From NCBI GenBank assembly GCA_963678675.1, contig OY783197.1, positions 28,145,470 through 28,209,469 of the forward strand: a stretch of 64,000 bases of DNA. Direction: 5' to 3'. The first letter of the stretch is position 1. Each line of letters starts with the position of its first letter. The translations under genes and the position numbers were made by a program. The notes under the pieces were generated by a model that saw only the letters and a program-made list of their open reading frames with translations, was not told the origin of the DNA and searched no databases. Origin of the DNA: Xiphydria camelus (Eukaryota; Arthropoda; Insecta; Hymenoptera; Xiphydriidae). Below are positions 1 through 27,781 of this stretch, one piece after another.

Positions 1-9
1 CCGCAGCTT

Positions 10-240
10 TTGTACGCTGAGAAAAAAATGGGCCAAATCGAAATAATCACGTTTTTGGACAGTCCTGAGAACACATTTATTCAAATCGTACGAATACCGA
101 TCTGCTCGCAATAATATTTAATTAAATCAGTAATATTTCTATACCTCCGAACGATATTCATTCTCACCGAATAAATGTACTTTTAGGACTATCCAAAAAT
201 ATGTTTACTTTAATCAAGCAAATTTTTTTCTAACAATAAG
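10..240. repeat. short inverted-repeat (MITE-like) element
   Basis: The first about 70 bases (TACGCTGAGAAAAAAAT, then a segment with TTTTTGGACAGTCCT) are an imperfect reverse complement of about 165-240 (TAGGACTATCCAAAAA, ending AACAATAAGTGTAG). The AT-rich interior has no reading frame. This is the architecture of a small non-autonomous DNA transposon. The superfamily is not known and the borders are approximate because the element lies at the window edge. Confidence 0.55.
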
Positions 241-2157
241 TGTAGAAATTTCATCTCGTCCCGCTGAGCGTCCACCTCGCGTTACCGCAGAAACCGCCAC
301 CAGAAACCGACGAACAGAAAGGGTGCGAAAAGATGAGACGTACTATAGCGGCAGAATTACGAGAAACCAGACTAATTTTCTATCCAACTAATTTAGATAT
401 CGAAAACGAAGCGACCGTCGATAGCGGAGATCGATCAACGGCTGTTAATATCGTACGATACGATTTAAAGTGTTAATCGGTGAAGGTGGAATAACGCTAT
501 TTACAAAGAAGATAATTCGATAGTTCCTTTTGTCGGCCAAGGCCTCGAATGCGTCTTCGCTAAACGATATTGCATATTCCGTGATTCAACCGCGCCAGGA
601 TAGCCTTCGGCACTCAAATGACTCCCTCGAGCTACGTAACGCCCGTGTGTACGTACGTACGTACAAGGCGATCGATTATCGCGAGATACGTGCTTGTATA
701 GATATGCATCTGAGAGTGTAAAAGACAAATTGCACCCCATAACGGTGAGCGAGTTATTACACCAGTCGTCATTAGCGGTTCAAATGAACATTCGTACAGC
801 AATAAGTAGTTTATTATGGGTTCCGCTCGCAGGATGTAGCGAGAAACGCAGGAAAGGCGGTCGAACGAACGCGCTTCGACTCCTTTTTGCTCCTCTCGAC
901 GCATTCCTTCGCCCTGCGGAACAAAAATGCGCGCGAGCGGGGAACGAATGCAGGATTACGACATCCGCTTCATCATGACGCGTGCGTATAGGCCACGCGT
1001 CGTCAAGAACCTCATCGACGTCGCGGAAAACGACCGCGTGTAACGCGAGGTGATCCCCTTCCGAGAAAAATCCATCGAACCACGTAACGCAACGTCGGAC
1101 CCGCGTTTCACGGAGAAATAACAATCGGAAGAGAGAAGAAACGAAGAGTAAACCACCGCGACGGAGCGCAACAAAGTCGAAGAATCCCGCGCTGCACGGC
1201 GAGAAGAAACTGCAGCATCTCGTGACTCGTCACGGTCATCGATCGCGGCAACGATCGCGATTGTCACGCGCCGCGGGAGTGCAAGAACCGCGCGTGATCC
1301 CCGCCGTTATACACGCAATCGCACGGGAAAAATGCGACGCGTCGAACGGAATATTTCCAGCGCGATCGACACGTTGCGCCTGCGGACGGGTGCGTGGTGA
1401 GACGTACAATTTCACCGCGGAACTGCATTTCATTGTCGCGAGCCCCGAGACTCCTTGGAAGCGACGGATGAGACCGAGGAGTCTACACCGGACGCGGTAT
1501 ACCTATACGCGACGAGGGAATCGAGAAAGAAGCGCCTCGTAATGATACGGCGCGGGGGACCGACCTTCTCGGGATTGTAACGAAGGCTCGCGCGCTGCTG
1601 CCTCGTCCGTTTGCTATGCGCTTCCCGTCGTCGTTACTTCGCGGCTGGTTCTCGGCTGCGGTTCCTCGTGTATCGGTGCATCGCGTCGAGCGCGCCTCGT
1701 ATACCGACGCACTCGGACGTCTGAATGTAAAGCGGAGAAAAAGACGAGAGTACCCGCGCGGGTAGGACTCCGTCGATCGGTAGAGAATGGTATTCGTCGG
1801 TGAGTGTATTTCTTCGAAACGCATTCTCGCGAAGGATTCATTTTTCCTCGGCAAAAAAGCGCAGATTTGTCGGTCACGTACGAGCTTCCTGGCAAAATCT
1901 CGAGCGAAAGAGCGACGCAGAACCATATACAGATATATGTAGGTTCAAAGACCAGTGAAGGAGCGAAGAGGGACGCGGGAGGTAAAAATCAATAAGTTCG
2001 CCGCATCCGACGAGCGACGGCGCCGTCGCCACTTCTTTTCACCGCCACGTTCGAAAGCGATTTCGGGGAATAGAAGGAGACGCGATGCCGTGGCGGCACA
2101 CGGTGCACCGCGTCGAATGCGAGTGGCGAGTGACCGAGGGAGGAAAAAAAATTCTCA
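241..2157. other. intergenic, no gene recognised
   Basis: CpG-rich sequence with many short overlapping open frames on both strands. None shows protein-like composition, a plausible splice structure or a family motif. I see no RNA gene. It may be upstream regulatory DNA of a gene outside the window. Confidence 0.5.
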
Positions 2158-2548
2158 TTCCCCCGGGGAAAAGGTCCGGTTGAATACGAGTCTTCTAACA
2201 TCGTAGAACAATTTATTCGAGATGAATAGGAATTTATTCACATTGAATAAAAGTCTATTTGAATTAGAAAAAAATACACTGATGAAATTCTGCGGAGTAG
2301 AAATATATAGATCACACTTTTTTTTGGTGTTAGATAACAATGACGTAAGACTGAATGATACCAAATGTGGTACATGTAGGTTCGCACCGGTGTAAAATGG
2401 TGTTATAAATTAGCACCACTTTTTGACTGTGCATGCAAAACATGTATACAATTCAAATAGATTTTTCTTCGATGTGAATAAATTCCTACTTATCTGAAAT
2501 AAATTTTTCCATCAGGTTCGTAATCAACTAGACCTTTTCTCTCAGTAC
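2158..2548. repeat. inverted-repeat (MITE-like) element, about 390 bp
   Basis: The left end reads GGGGAAAAGGTCCGGTTGA. The reverse complement of the right end reads ACTGAGAGAAAAGGTCTAGT. The arms continue inward through matching AATTTATTCACAT-type segments at about 2210-2267 and 2448-2509. The interior is AT-rich and non-coding. This fits a non-autonomous DNA transposon. The exact borders and any target-site duplication are unclear. Confidence 0.55.
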
Positions 2549-3311
2549 ATCGCACCGACGCGATGCTACAGCAACGCGGTGCACGACTTGCTAGAGAAAT
2601 TCTTATTTACTTATTACGGAAGCAGAGGCAAACGCGCGCCGCAGTCTCGACCGCTTCTTCCTACTCGCGAGCGTGGTCGTCTCTTTTTTCGGTGAAACTG
2701 ACGGAAACTTGACAAGGGACAAAAAGAAGCGCCGCGCGTCTCACCCGTCGAAATTCGCGACGAGACGGAATTACCGCTTTACGATTCCGCCGAATCGCGA
2801 GTGCGGTCGGAGCACGGTGCAGCGCAACGGGTTCCGACGGAGAAAAGAAGACGGGTCGAAAAAAGATCGCCGCTCGCTCGTGGTCGCCCGATCGCGTCTG
2901 CTCGGAAAAATTATGAAGCTCAATTTTTTTGTCCACTGCCACTCTCGTTTCCGTGCGCTCGCGCGCGACTCCCATACCGTCGACTTTCGAAAGTCCCGGC
3001 GATAACTGGGCGATAATCGCGTCCGTTCAAACGCGCGCTCGGAGATCCGCGAGACGATCGCACCGCGATAAAACGCCGGGGCGTATAAAAGTTCAAATCC
3101 GTTGAGTCGGGTAACGCCTGGTTAGCCATCGCGCTAAATCCTTTTTGCCCGCTCCGCTCGAGCCGCGGGAATCGGCCGCGCGCCCGCGCGAGTTATTACG
3201 ACCGCGAAGTACTCGCGAGAGAAGTTCGCAAGAAGTACGCTCGACGATACGTCCGCGGCGTGGCGACATCCACAGCTCGGTCCGTTTTTTTTTTCCTCCA
3301 ACGTGACCAGA
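2549..3311. other. intergenic, GC-rich, no gene recognised
   Basis: CpG-rich stretch with overlapping Arg-rich shadow frames on both strands. No recognisable protein, tRNA or repeat was found. Confidence 0.45.
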
Positions 3312-3717
3312 GTGGCCACTCAATTTCGCTGACAAAATTCCCAGACGTTTTAATTTGCGAGATGCGAAGAAACAATTAAAATACTGCGATAATATAGTTC
3401 ATTTATACAAGAACAAATGCTCACGTGTTTGTCCTGATCGAAATATTTCATATTTTGTAACGATAATCGAGTGAGGGGTAGAATTGACGTGCCTAAATTA
3501 TTACATGTACCTATACTGAGTAATTCTAAAATATGTTGATATGTTGTCAGTTATCACTTATCACGCAAGCGTTTGTTTGAATTATGAGTATGAAAACAAT
3601 ATGAATGCACAGTTGGCTGTACTTATCAAATTATCAAAAATTCTCGGACATTTCTCCGACTTTTTCTTGACCGATCGAATTCCCTAACATTTCCCGGTTT
3701 TCCAGTTGAGTGGCCAC
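3312..3717. repeat. inverted-repeat element with GTGGCCACTCAA ends
   Basis: The stretch starts GTGGCCACTCAA at 3312 and ends with the exact reverse complement, TTGAGTGGCCAC, at 3717. Just inside each end are related 'fails-to-code' tracts (GACAAAATTCCCAGAC; CCCTAACATTTCCCGG). Their style recalls the elements at 46805-47283 and 53081-53518, so this may be a distant relative. No clear target duplication was found. Confidence 0.55.
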
Positions 3718-5547
3718 CATGTAATAGTGACGAAACGATACGTCGTGTTCGTTACGACGCGCCTGTAACCTACGCGCTGGTCTCCCCGTACGAATTCGTA
3801 GGTTTTCCTCGGTGGCTGGACGCGCGTTGCGCGAGTATTACGTCCGCTTTGGTCGGCCGTTCGCGCGCTCCTACGCGCGAGTACCTAGTCTCACCGCGCG
3901 AATTCGTCGATTTTCTTCGCCGGCGAGACACGTTGCGCGAGTATTGCGTTCGTTGGTCTCGGCCTTTGCTTCGGGGCCCGCGTGTTTAGGTGACTTTGGC
4001 TATTGCCACTCGCGGGCTGTGACGTTCGATGTATCGAATCGCTGATAAAATTGGCTCTAGCTGTCTTTCTCTATCCGTCAAAAGTCTCCGTCTTCTGGTA
4101 CGTGCTTGGCTTTCCTCTGTTTGCCTCGCGCAAACTATCAGGCATTCGCTCCCCGCGTCCCTCTACCTCTTGCTCAATCGCGCGAGAGGAATGAACGAAA
4201 GTTATGTTAATTTATTCGAGTCGTGAAAAGGACGAGTTGACACGCGCGATTGTAGAGTCGATCTTCGAGTCCGGCTGTGTGCAATTCGGTTTAAAACCAA
4301 TTTTTTTATCGCAGATTCGAACAATTTTCATTTTTCATTTTGAGCCTTATCTGAGCTGAAAAGTGAGATCTTGAAATGCAACTATGTCGACGTGCTGAAA
4401 GTTTATCTCTCTCGCGCTCGCAACTCAGCATAAATGTGCGACTCTCTGGCGTTTCAATAACATCACGATGTTGTAAAGAAAAACGCATTTATAACTGTGT
4501 AAATAATTATTTTCCCGGATACGTTCTTTATCGTGTGATACTGAATACCCCTATATGCAAATTACAAATTGAATTTAAAAATATGAATATTACTTTTTAT
4601 TTAAAACTCGAATTTCTTAGCCTGTTGTTGCCACATCGGACCGCGCGTGATTTTCAATGATCGCTCGAGCAATAACGTAGGTGGTACCGTGGCTATACGA
4701 AATCGCGCGACGGAGAAACGAACGCTCTCCGCGGAAGCGATATTCCGTCTTGCGACGGATACCGTTCTGCATGGTGAGGTTATAATTTTCCCTTTCCTCT
4801 GATCTAAATATTAATATTGGAAAGTTTCATTGCGGGTAAATATTCCGTACACGACAGTTTACGTCGAGAGACGTACAGATAACGCGGAGAACCTCGAGTG
4901 CTCGACGTAGATAAGAGTACCAGCTGGTTCCGCACTGTGTGCAGGATCCATAGATAGGTACTCGCTAATAAGTAGGTCCGCTAACGAGTAATTATTCTAT
5001 GCACCAGAAATGCAACGGCGTTTCGATATCTCGTAAAAACGGAGAAAGAAAGAAATGCTGACAGAAAAACCATCACGAAAAGCTGCAATTTTACCTCGAG
5101 CGAAACCGTTGATATCGAGAAAGAGTTGCAAGGTTAATCGAAAGTCAAGGGGTTAGAGTACAGGGGATGTAGTGTGCGAATCGCGCGCATGCAACACTCC
5201 TTGCCAAAGCGCAGCGCCCCAATTTCGGTGGTACCCGCTACCAACACGACTCGTTAGAATCTGATTTACTCACAAAAATAAAAATCCCCGCCGTACGTCC
5301 GGTCTGTCGAACTCTTTTCTCAAAGACGCTGCAAAAATAAATTCGTCTCGATAACGTTCGTCGCGTACACGCGCGCTAATCTTTCGGGCACGGTAATGTT
5401 ATCTAAGGAGGACGTTCGGTTGAGTCGCGTGACGGAAAAGTGGTTCTTCTCGAGAATGCCCATCGCGTTCCATAATTTTCCAAACGCCGTCGCGATGGTA
5501 CTCCCCCCGCGTTGGAATTTGCGTACGGTTCTGCGTTACAGCCACTT
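3718..5547. other. intergenic, no gene recognised
   Basis: Mixed GC-rich and AT-rich sequence. The longest frames (about 94 aa near 4376-4660) have no family resemblance and no start or splice context. I see nothing that can be supported as a gene or RNA. Confidence 0.45.
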
Positions 5548-5745
5548 TCAAACACATTTGTGAATTAAATTTACGAAATTAACTGTGAAATTCAAAGACA
5601 ACTAGAAATTTACGATACACGTAGTGATTTTACGATATCGTATTGTGATTCTACAATATTCATCGTAATTTTTCTATACATTCCTTATGGAATTTGTGTC
5701 TTCACATGAAATTGTTAGTAATTTTAACACACTTTTGTGTTTGTC
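5548..5745. repeat. imperfect inverted-repeat element, about 200 bp
   Basis: The left arm (TTCAAACACATTTGTGAATT and following) pairs imperfectly with the right arm (TTAACACACTTTTGTGTTTG at its end). The core is AT-rich with short self-complementary runs. It is probably a MITE fragment. There is no coding content. Confidence 0.45.
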
Positions 5746-6813
5746 AAAAGCTTCCACCAAGTTTGGTAAGTTCAAAACAGAATTTTTCAACAATGTACGG
5801 ATAACTTCAAGCTGACTTTGGATTGTGTTGTCAGGACGGTATTGATCATCGAGCGTTTATTCGCGCGCGTAAAAACTTCAGCGATTTCAACGCCTCGAAG
5901 GAAAAGACACGAGCGTTTCTGCGATCGAGCGCGAATAATTTATTGGAATCACGATATTCCTCGCGAAAGCTGTTAAGGGTCGCGCGGCTCGTACAGCCGA
6001 TCGATCAAGCACGATGATACGCGTCGACATTTTTTTCCAAACGAGCGTCCAGGACGCGACTTGATAACGGAGGATTCTCTGACTCTTGACTCACCTTTTC
6101 TTAGGCAGCTAGATTTCTCGGGAAGTTCGTAAGGACTCGCGGTATACATCATAAAATTTGGCACGAACAGCTAGAAACAACGGCGCACGCAACGCGCGAA
6201 CATGTCACACGAATTTATCCCGGTTCACGGTACGTGCACGCGTATCACTTGGGAAAGAATGCACCTCAGACGCACCACACCTCGATAGCCGAACGTTCGT
6301 GCACTGCAGAACGGTTCACCGCACCACCTGTCACTCGAATAAATATCCGACGGTACCGCACGGAACACACGTCGTGACGTCACCGCGCTAACAACCACCG
6401 AGCGCGTCAATTGAAACCCGTTGCTCACTTCACGGCGCGGCTACGTCTGTTTCTCACTTCACGAAACCAGGGGATGTTGTCCGTGCCTCGACGGCAGCGT
6501 CTCTCTCGGTGAAGAGCTGAAACGGAAGGAATTTTCTTTTTTTTTTCAGAGTCGGTACCGAAGACTCGACGACGACGTCTTTGGTACGCGCCAGCGTCCG
6601 AGAGTAGGACGCCATCTTCATCGCGTCGTGCGGTCATCAACGAACTAACGCGATAATTGGCTTTTCTTGCTGTCAAATGATACATGCAGTTTTTGCGATG
6701 AAATTGTTTACTGTGAAATATCCGATAAAATATAGGTAGAGATTTTTAGCAAAATAGAGGAGGAAATTTTGATTCGTTTTGATATTTCTCTGAGGAAATC
6801 AAAGAATCGGAAA
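5746..6813 (+). promoter_or_regulatory. probable promoter and 5' leader region of Parg
   Basis: This is a CpG-rich stretch directly upstream of the PARG start codon. A GCCATCTT element at 6611-6618 matches the YY1/Pleiohomeotic core and sits 200 bases before the ATG, a common place near transcription starts of housekeeping genes. No TATA box is convincing. The transcription start was not determined. Short open frames here look like chance. Confidence 0.35.
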
Positions 6814-9800
6814 ATGTACGAGCCTGGGTTTTCACTGGACGAGGAAGTTCTCTCTCCTGACATTTTCTCAGATGTGGAAAACAGCATAAATACTCCTAGT
6901 TCCGTTAATCTTGAAGAGGGTGAGTTTATTTAATCCTTGTCATCTCGATTCTCGTTGTCTTTAACCTCTACATCGTGTCACAAAATGTATTATATTATCC
7001 CTGTATGATGCCTCAATGAAAATATTTTTTAAAGCAACTCCGACGGAGCCTAACGAACCGGAGCCGACAGATGATACACCCGAATGGCGAGGAATCAGCA
7101 TGGACGAAATTCACAAAGGATTGGGTCCATTCAGTTCCCAGCAACATCCACTTATTCGTCCCTCTGCCGATCATGCTGTACTATTTTCGGTACGAGTTTT
7201 GATGTTTCCAGGCCTCCCAGTATCTAAAAGAACTTGTTTATGTAAAGTAAACTTGTATGACATGATGCAGTTATCCTTGTACAGTTGCCACTGATCAATC
7301 GGGGTCCTCCAAAATCATACCCGACTCAATCGAAGGATAAATGGAGCCAGGGATACGTGAGAATGCCACATTCCACTCACAGTCTCTATCCGGTTAATCA
7401 CGTGAGTAATAGAGCTATAAAAATATCATTTACGAGCGAGTAGTAACGACTGATCTATTCCGAGAACCCATTGGCTACAGGAAAACGGAAGCAATGGCTT
7501 TCGACAGAGATGGGAAGTCATTCAAGAGGCACTGCTGCAAAGCTTCGTCTCTAGCTTTCAATTAGAGGCAGCTATTCTGTCTTACAATAACAAATACGCG
7601 GAGCGATGGAATTTTTCCGCCCTCCATCATTTTTTCACGGAGGTACACGGCGCTCGATGTACTTGTATTCCTTCTTTTCCAATAAAAAACATCATCCTAA
7701 TATCGAATACGTTCATTCCCGCTTCGCGAAGATATTGGACGAAGAAGAAACGGAGCAATTCTTTAAAACGCTGCTGCCGAAAATCGTACAACTCGCTCTG
7801 CAGCTTCCCGTACTCGTAACGGGCGCCATTCCCCTTCTGAGGCATCACAGAAACGCGTCCATCAGCCTCAGTCAGATGCAAGTGGCTTGTCTGCTCGCGA
7901 ATGCGTTCTTCTGCACCTTCCCCAGGCGCAACTCGACGAATCCACAGTCGGAGTACGCGATGTATTCCGACATCAATTTCAATAAGTACGCGATTACGCG
8001 CGCCCGATCGCAAAGAGTTCCTCTCTTAGTAGTTCGACTGAGAGTTCGTTTGAAATTTTCAGATTGTTTTCAGCGTACAACGAGGAGAGGTACAACAGGT
8101 CGGAATCGGTCGCAGAGAAGCTGAAGTGCATGTTTCATTACTTCAGAAGGGTCACTTCTAAAGGTGCGCTAGCGTTCGTTCCTAAACTTGTATATGCCGA
8201 ATTTTCGATAACTCTCAGAATTCGGGACCGTGAAATTCGCAACGAATAATAAACGAATACCTCCACCGATAGCACTAGATTAGCCGAGCTCTGCCTTTTA
8301 TTTCGCGCGCGAGTACAAGACATACGAGTATGCAGTGGTGAAAGTTACGCGTAGAGCGTACCGGCATAGTGAGTGGAGGACGGAAAATTATCGAGAGTAT
8401 ACTGCATTCGGCATATATTTTATCAGGGATTGTTGTATCTCGTGATTCGTTGATTGAAGAGAAAAAAGTTTTAAATGAGAATTGCGCGGTTTTTCCAGTT
8501 CTACAACTTTTGTTTGAAACATTTTTCTCTCCAATCAACCAATCGCGAAATATAGCAATTTTTATCCCGTTCATTCGTATCAAAAGTATGTATTCGGCGG
8601 AATATAGCATTATCAGGGAGTTGGATTTCAAATTTATCCACGGTTTTTCCATAGCGTAGCCCCGGAAGGAGTTATAACCATTCAAAGACGTTACATTCCG
8701 AGGGAAGACTGCCCGCGATGGGATCACCAGAATCACAAACTTCCCCTGTTGCACATCACGAGCAGCGGCACCATTGAATCGGAGGGAGCGGGCCTTTTGC
8801 AAGTGGACTTTGCAAATAAGTAAGTTTCTCTCGATTCTTTTTTTTTTAGGAATACACCACCCGCCACATGAATCGATCGACACTTGCGCTATCATTTTTC
8901 TCAGATTCATAGGCGGCGGAGTACTAGGCTGGGGTTGTGTTCAGGAGGAAATAAGATTTGTCATTTGTCCGGAATTGATGATAACGATGCTGGTCACGGA
9001 AGCGCTGGACGACACGGAGGCGCTTATAGTTAGCGGGGTGGAAAGGTACAGCAATTACGAAGGCTACGGCGACGATTTCAAATGGACCGGCGACTTTGTG
9101 GACGAAACTCCAAGAGACACCAGCGGAAGACGAAAGACTTCCATCGTCGCTATCGACGCGTTGCTGTTCAAGCACGCGCATTCCCAATTTAAGAGGAGCA
9201 ACATTATAAGGGAGCTTAACAAGGTGTTTCTCGCATCCGATTCTATAGCTTAGAGTTCATCGCTTTTAATTCTATAGTTTGGTTACTTTCGGTGGCGCGA
9301 CAAGACACGGTTCCCATAATTTAATTACAGGCATACGTCGGGTTCAGCTGCGACGACATGCACCGAGACAATCTCTCGGCGATTGCCACCGGAAATTGGG
9401 GATGCGGCGCTTTTCGTGGAAATCCTCAATTAAAGATACTACTGCAATTAATGGCGGCTGCCGTGGCCGGACGATCCATGGTTTACTTCACTTTCGGCGA
9501 TAAGAAGTTGAGAGACAAGGCCGCTGAGGTGTACTCGCACCTCGTTCGACAAAACGTAGATGTCGGTGAGTCTGTTAGACTTTAAATGCCACGTCGATTC
9601 GAGTTAAAGAAAACTGCCCGTCCAAAAGGTCAATGATTACGTATGTCCCTTTTAGGTCGCCTCTACGCTCTAATCTCCCAGTATCGAGAGTCCGCGTCAG
9701 ACGATCCGTCGGATTTTTACCTTTTCTTGTATAAGAGAAGCAAAATGAAACCGATAACGCGGTACTTTCAAAGAATGGACGACATTCGTCGAAGCGAGGA

Positions 9801-10443
9801 GAAGTCCAAGTCGAACGACGCGAAAGAGGCTTCGCAACTTCAACAGACGATCAACAAACTTAAGAGCTTCACCTCGCAGGCGAAGCAAAAAGACGATATG
9901 GAAGAGCTGACGATAGAAAATTGGTTGGACGATATCGAGGAGGGCAGCTTCGCGAATGAAAGTGCAGTTTTCAAGGGAAATGCGAGCGAACGGTCTGAGA
10001 ATGTCGGCAAAGATTTAATCGCTTCTGCAAAATCAACCGAACGGACCGACGTGTCCCCGAAAATACGAATAGACCCTGATAATTACTCGATCTTCAAACA
10101 TTACAACAAGTCGGATCGTCCAGAAAGCAAGGATCGGCCGGAAGCCAAACCGAAGATCGATTCATTCGGCGACGCGCCACGGGAAATGGTAGTTAACATA
10201 TTTGCGAAAAAAAGGCCGGCAGACCTTGACACGTTGATTCCAAAAGTGGACACCGAAATCGAGGAGAAAATGAATACGGAAGATTCGGAAATTCCGAAGA
10301 AAGAAGTTGTAAGAGAGAGCATCAATAATGAAGCTACTAAGAAGGACTTAAACGGAAATAAATCAGGGACGAGTAATATGAGTAATTCGAATAAATTAAC
10401 GAAACAGAGGAAGATATCAGACTTCTTCATACGTCGTTCTTAA
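6814..10443 (+). CDS. Parg: poly(ADP-ribose) glycohydrolase
   Basis: This nuclear enzyme cleaves ribose-ribose bonds of poly(ADP-ribose), reversing PARP signalling. Model: join(6814..6919, 7035..7189, 7285..7401, 7481..7642, 7732..7985, 8063..8163, 8660..8819, 8905..9223, 9331..9565, 9656..10443), 2397 nt, 798 aa, all introns GT-AG and phases consistent. Visible features are an N-terminal acidic leader, the accessory region with the INFNK and YFRRVT segments, then the catalytic macrodomain. The PARG signature GGG (residues 355-357)...QEE (365-367) is intact; the two glutamates are the catalytic pair in the family. Downstream family segments YSNYEGY and TGNWGCGAF are present. The last exon adds a charged, low-complexity tail of roughly 200 residues ending in a PIP-box-like motif. 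The start was chosen because it joins in frame to exon 2. The exon 4-5 acceptor at 7731 is the least certain junction. A poly(A) signal follows at 10523. Identification is firm; the N-terminus is less so. Confidence 0.93.
8419..8570. repeat. inverted repeat inside Parg intron 6
   Basis: Within the 8164-8659 intron, about 8419-8478 (ATCTCGTGATTCGTTGATTG) is an imperfect reverse complement of 8508-8570 (CAATCAACCAATCGCGAAAT). A direct echo of the ATTCGGC...TATCAGGG tract also occurs near 8408-8430 and 8592-8620. It is probably a decayed MITE. It explains why this intron is much longer than its neighbours. Confidence 0.5.
10405..10428 (+). other. PIP-box-like motif at the PARG C-terminus
   Basis: Residues 787-794 of the predicted PARG read QRKISDFF, an exact match to the PCNA-interacting consensus Q-x-x-(I/L/M)-x-x-F-F. 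It lies four residues before the stop and is followed by basic residues. That is the usual place and context for PIP boxes in replication and repair proteins. Function is inferred from the motif only. Confidence 0.7.
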
Positions 10444-10522
10444 TACCAGGAACATTGGAACGTGGGTAGAGGTCGGAGGAAAAAATATCGCTGCATATTT
10501 TGTATATAATTATAGACAATTA

Positions 10523-10528
10523 AATAAA
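10523..10528 (+). terminator. poly(A) signal of Parg
   Basis: AATAAA lies 80 bases after the PARG stop codon, in an AT-rich tract. It is the first canonical hexamer downstream, so a short 3'UTR is likely. Confidence 0.6.
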
Positions 10529-11921
10529 TTACATCAATACGTTTCCATATACAATTTTCCCTGTTATTTCCCTCATTCTTAGAGCATAAGTAGGACGTAA
10601 GTTCGGGAATTATCAGTTTGACTGATGAAGAACTATGACATGACCGTCGTAAATCTCGCAGAAATACCAGTAATGTGAGAAAAATAGAGATCTTCAGGTG
10701 GTGAAAACACGACGAAGATGGGATCTTCTAAAGTAAGAAACGTTTCCGCGTACCGAAACCACGTATGGCGAGAAGGAACTATAGAGATTTATCTAGCAAT
10801 AATACGAGAAATAGGGTTATAAAAGGAGAAGTACGCATTCTCGAAAGTAACATTGGAATTCAACAACCGTTCGTACGTCCCGCAATACGGTGGCAGAGGA
10901 CTCTAGCCCGTGCAAAATTACCAGCAAATACCAAGGGATCACGTGACGAATATCGACGTATCACGTTGGTCGTGGCCCGAAGAAACATCGTCAAATATCA
11001 AAATGGCTACTGTCACTGTAATGTTAAATGCTCTCCTCATAAAAGTGATATTCCGAAAGAAAATGTAGGGCCCTTCGTTTCGACTACGAGTAGCAGGTAA
11101 AACCCGGAGCTTTCACCGCGAACCTGCCGAGCGTTACCGATTACGTGGGCCGGTGTCACTCGTGAAATCTGCGGGCGGTTTCGGAGCACTCGCGGTGTGT
11201 GTGACACTTACCTGACACGATTTGACAGGAGATGGACGTAAATATTGAGCCGATCATTTCGCGAATAATGTTTCGCGACGATTTCGCGATTCCAGCTGCG
11301 ACGTTTCGCTCTCGGGAGTCGATTTCGCGCTGAAGAGGAAGTGCTGCTGAGACTCGTCGTTTTGAGTGACGTATCGATATTAAACATTTTATTATTGCAA
11401 ATGCTGATAGGTAATTACCTTATGGATTCGCATAACGACCACTGACATTTTAGCAGTCCGTTTCGCGGAGCTTCGCGTTTGATCAGTAGCAACTGTCTGA
11501 CCATGCTTTGTACTTTCATAGTCCAGCATGAGGGACTTATGCAACTCCTTATCAGTGATAAGAATTCAGACGTTTTCTCCTCTCTATTCATAATAATATT
11601 GACAACGATTATGGATAAGTTTATACCGGGTCTAGTATAAAAGTAATACTGAAATTTATGTCATAGAACTTAATTTCCATTTACTAGAGCTAACAGTGTA
11701 TTTCAAAGTGCTTTCTGTTATTACTGAACAATTTTTGTCATTTTTATCAGTAATAATCACGTGGATTTTCGTCAATAGAAAAATAAATGTTTATACAATC
11801 ATTAGTTTACCAAAATCTATAGGTGAAAGAATTTTTTAGATCCTTACGGTTCTTAATCCAAGTGCTAAGGCTCAAATGGCTCATCCAATATGGCTTTTTT
11901 ATTTGCAGCAAATCATCAAGT
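10529..11921 (+). promoter_or_regulatory. intergenic and 5' leader of blue cheese
   Basis: No protein gene is visible between the Parg poly(A) signal and the blue cheese start. A polypyrimidine tract and TTTGCAG acceptor end at 11908, so the start codon probably lies in a second exon beginning at 11909, with at least one non-coding first exon upstream. The CpG-rich part around 11100-11350 is the likeliest promoter. The transcription start and first exon cannot be fixed from sequence. Confidence 0.4.

Positions 11922-27781
<15,860 letters not shown>

Noticed and set aside
8275..8910. A 211-codon minus-strand frame across Parg intron 6 and exon 7
   Set aside because: It runs through a decayed inverted repeat and the antisense of a confirmed exon. 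No protein-like family signal.
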